Shown here: positions 63,007-64,000 of the stretch, one piece after another
How positions within the stretch are numbered: the stretch's first letter is position 1
How the letters are laid out: each line of letters opens with the position of its first letter
Assembly: GCA_014378485.1 (NCBI GenBank)
Contig: JACMNO010000061.1
Coordinates: 1 to 64,000 of the forward strand
Source of the DNA: Bacteroidia bacterium
GTDB lineage: Bacteria; Bacteroidota; Bacteroidia; B-17B0; Aurantibacillaceae
Direction of reading: 5' to 3'
DNA length: 64,000 nt
Program-made: the position numbers and the translations under genes
The notes under the pieces: generated by a model
The model's input: the letters and a program-made list of their open reading frames with translations, nothing else
Databases searched by the model: none
What the model was told of the DNA's origin: nothing

Positions 63007-63127
63007 GTGGAACTATATTTTAATAATTTTAAATATAAGAAAAGAAATTCTAATTTAAAATTTCGATGAATTAATAGTGAAAATTTATACTTAAATATAC
63101 ATTTGTAAAAATAAGAACTGAAAATAA

Positions 63128-64000
63128 TTGAAACGTTATCTTTATATTTTTTTATCGTTAATTGCAACAGTAGGGTTTTCTCAAAATGATAAGTCATTAA
63201 CTATCAATAAAACAAACGAGCTCATAATAATTGATGGCGAATTAAACGAAGCTATATGGAAAACTTGTGAACCAGCTTTAGATTTTTGGCAAAATTTTCC
63301 ATACGACACGTGTCTTTCACAATCTAAAACTACAGCTTTTGTAACCTATAACGATCAATCTATTTTTGTGGCTGCAATTTGCTATGACTCGTTGCCGGGC
63401 AATTATGTTGTGCAATCATTAAAACGAGATTTCTCTTACCCTGCAAGCGATTGCTTTGTGGTAACCATTGATCCTTTTTTTGATAAACAAAATGGCTTTA
63501 GCTTTGGGGTAAATCCATACGGTGCGCAACGGGAAGGGTTAATTGCGGGTGGGGGAGGACAGGGAGTAACAACAAATTGGGATAATAAATGGTTTAGCTC
63601 TGTAAAAAGAAAGCAAAATTACTGGGTTGTTGAAATGGAGATTCCTTTTAAAACGCTGCGCTATAAAAATGATATAAAAACCTGGGGAATTAATTTTTCC
63701 CGGAATGATTTAAAGCGTAATGAAAATTCAGCTTGGTGTAAAGTTCCTCGTCAGTTTAATGTTTCGTCTTTAGCTTACATAGGAATTTTAAACTGGGATA
63801 CTTTACCTAAAAAAGCGGGAACCAATATTGCCATCATACCATATGTCATTGGTAAAGTAAGTAAGGATTATAAAGCAAAAACACCTTCGGTTTATGAAGG
63901 AAATGCCGGTGCTGATGCTAAAATCGCATTATCATCGTCAATGAATTTAGATCTTACTTTTAATCCTGATTTTTCTCAAGTAGAAGTAGATAGACAAATT
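63128..64000 (+). CDS. DUF5916 / CBM9-like protein, 5' part (runs off window)
   Basis: The first 291 codons, from a TTG at 63128, give a signal peptide ('LKRYLYIFLSLIATVGFSQ') and then a CBM9-like domain ('IDGELNEAIW', 'AFVTYNDQSIFVAAICYD', 'FFDKQNGFSFGVNPYGAQ', 'VVEMEIPFKTLRY', 'WGINFSRND') followed by the beginning of DUF5916 ('NLDLTFNPDFSQVEVDRQI'). These are outer-membrane-linked proteins of unknown role, perhaps in carbohydrate or peptide handling. No ATG fits the start; the codon is TTG. The rest lies beyond 64000. It is divergent from lpxD. Confidence 0.85.
   Translation, partial: MKRYLYIFLSLIATVGFSQNDKSLTINKTNELIIIDGELNEAIWKTCEPALDFWQNFPYDTCLSQSKTTAFVTYNDQSIFVAAICYDSLPGNYVVQSLKRDFSYPASDCFVVTIDPFFDKQNGFSFGVNPYGAQREGLIAGGGGQGVTTNWDNKWFSSVKRKQNYWVVEMEIPFKTLRYKNDIKTWGINFSRNDLKRNENSAWCKVPRQFNVSSLAYIGILNWDTLPKKAGTNIAIIPYVIGKVSKDYKAKTPSVYEGNAGADAKIALSSSMNLDLTFNPDFSQVEVDRQI

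Overview
The window is a chromosomal segment of a Bacteroidota bacterium. Evidence: low G+C, type IX secretion (T9SS) sorting and gliding-type C-terminal domains, PorP/SprF and PorE-like proteins, PepSY-like and DUF4142 secreted proteins, a cyanophycin synthetase-like enzyme, and promoters of the Bacteroidota form (TTTG, 18-19 bases, TAnnTTTG). Most genes start without a clear Shine-Dalgarno sequence, as is usual in this phylum. I cannot place it below phylum level with confidence.

Layout. 1-769 is non-coding and full of nested inverted repeats. 770-5.8 kb holds a DUF1801 protein, then an AT-rich two-gene operon (MazG-type pyrophosphohydrolase overlapping a GIY-YIG / DUF2075 helicase / S24-peptidase fusion) that looks like a defence or DNA-damage module, then a secreted alpha/beta hydrolase and a small membrane protein. 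6-10.4 kb is repeat-rich: a GC-rich 22-bp minisatellite, purine-rich repeats, an orphan Bacteroidota family protein, an outer-membrane barrel and a decayed DUF559 nuclease gene. 10.7-22.5 kb has tRNA-Arg, a GT2 fusion protein, hrpB, a coiled-coil periplasmic protein, DUF3050, a response regulator/histidine kinase pair, an EamA protein, a TonB-dependent receptor with a G8 run, and a PepSY-like protein.

22.6-25.1 kb is a decay zone: a fatty-acid desaturase fragment, a large-catalase C-terminal fragment, and two MITE-like elements in opposite orientation around two secreted-protein genes. 25-34 kb carries two unknown genes, cyanophycin synthetase, Hsp20, a PEBP-family protein, an SDR oxidoreductase, an RluA-type pseudouridine synthase and queA. 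34-41.5 kb has topoisomerase III, an M24 peptidase-like protein, an ABC permease, two barrels, serC and a tiny lipoprotein.

41.6-64 kb: a T9SS-sorted multidomain protein, a propeller/SpoIIE sensor phosphatase, pyrH-tsf-rpsB-rpsI-rplM on the minus strand, a SatD-like protein, tRNA-Asp, a LolA-like protein with aroE, then a three-gene surface cassette (PorE-like OmpA protein, PorP/SprF, and a large adhesin with two ice-binding-type DUF3494 domains and near-identical Ig repeats), a GAF/SpoIIE phosphatase with an LpxD homologue, and the start of a DUF5916/CBM9 protein running off the end.

The strongest candidates for new biology are the MazG/GIY-YIG-helicase-S24 operon, the structured repeat region at 1-769, the 22-bp minisatellite, the MITE pair, the possibly phase-variable TonB receptor, and the ice-binding-domain adhesin cassette.
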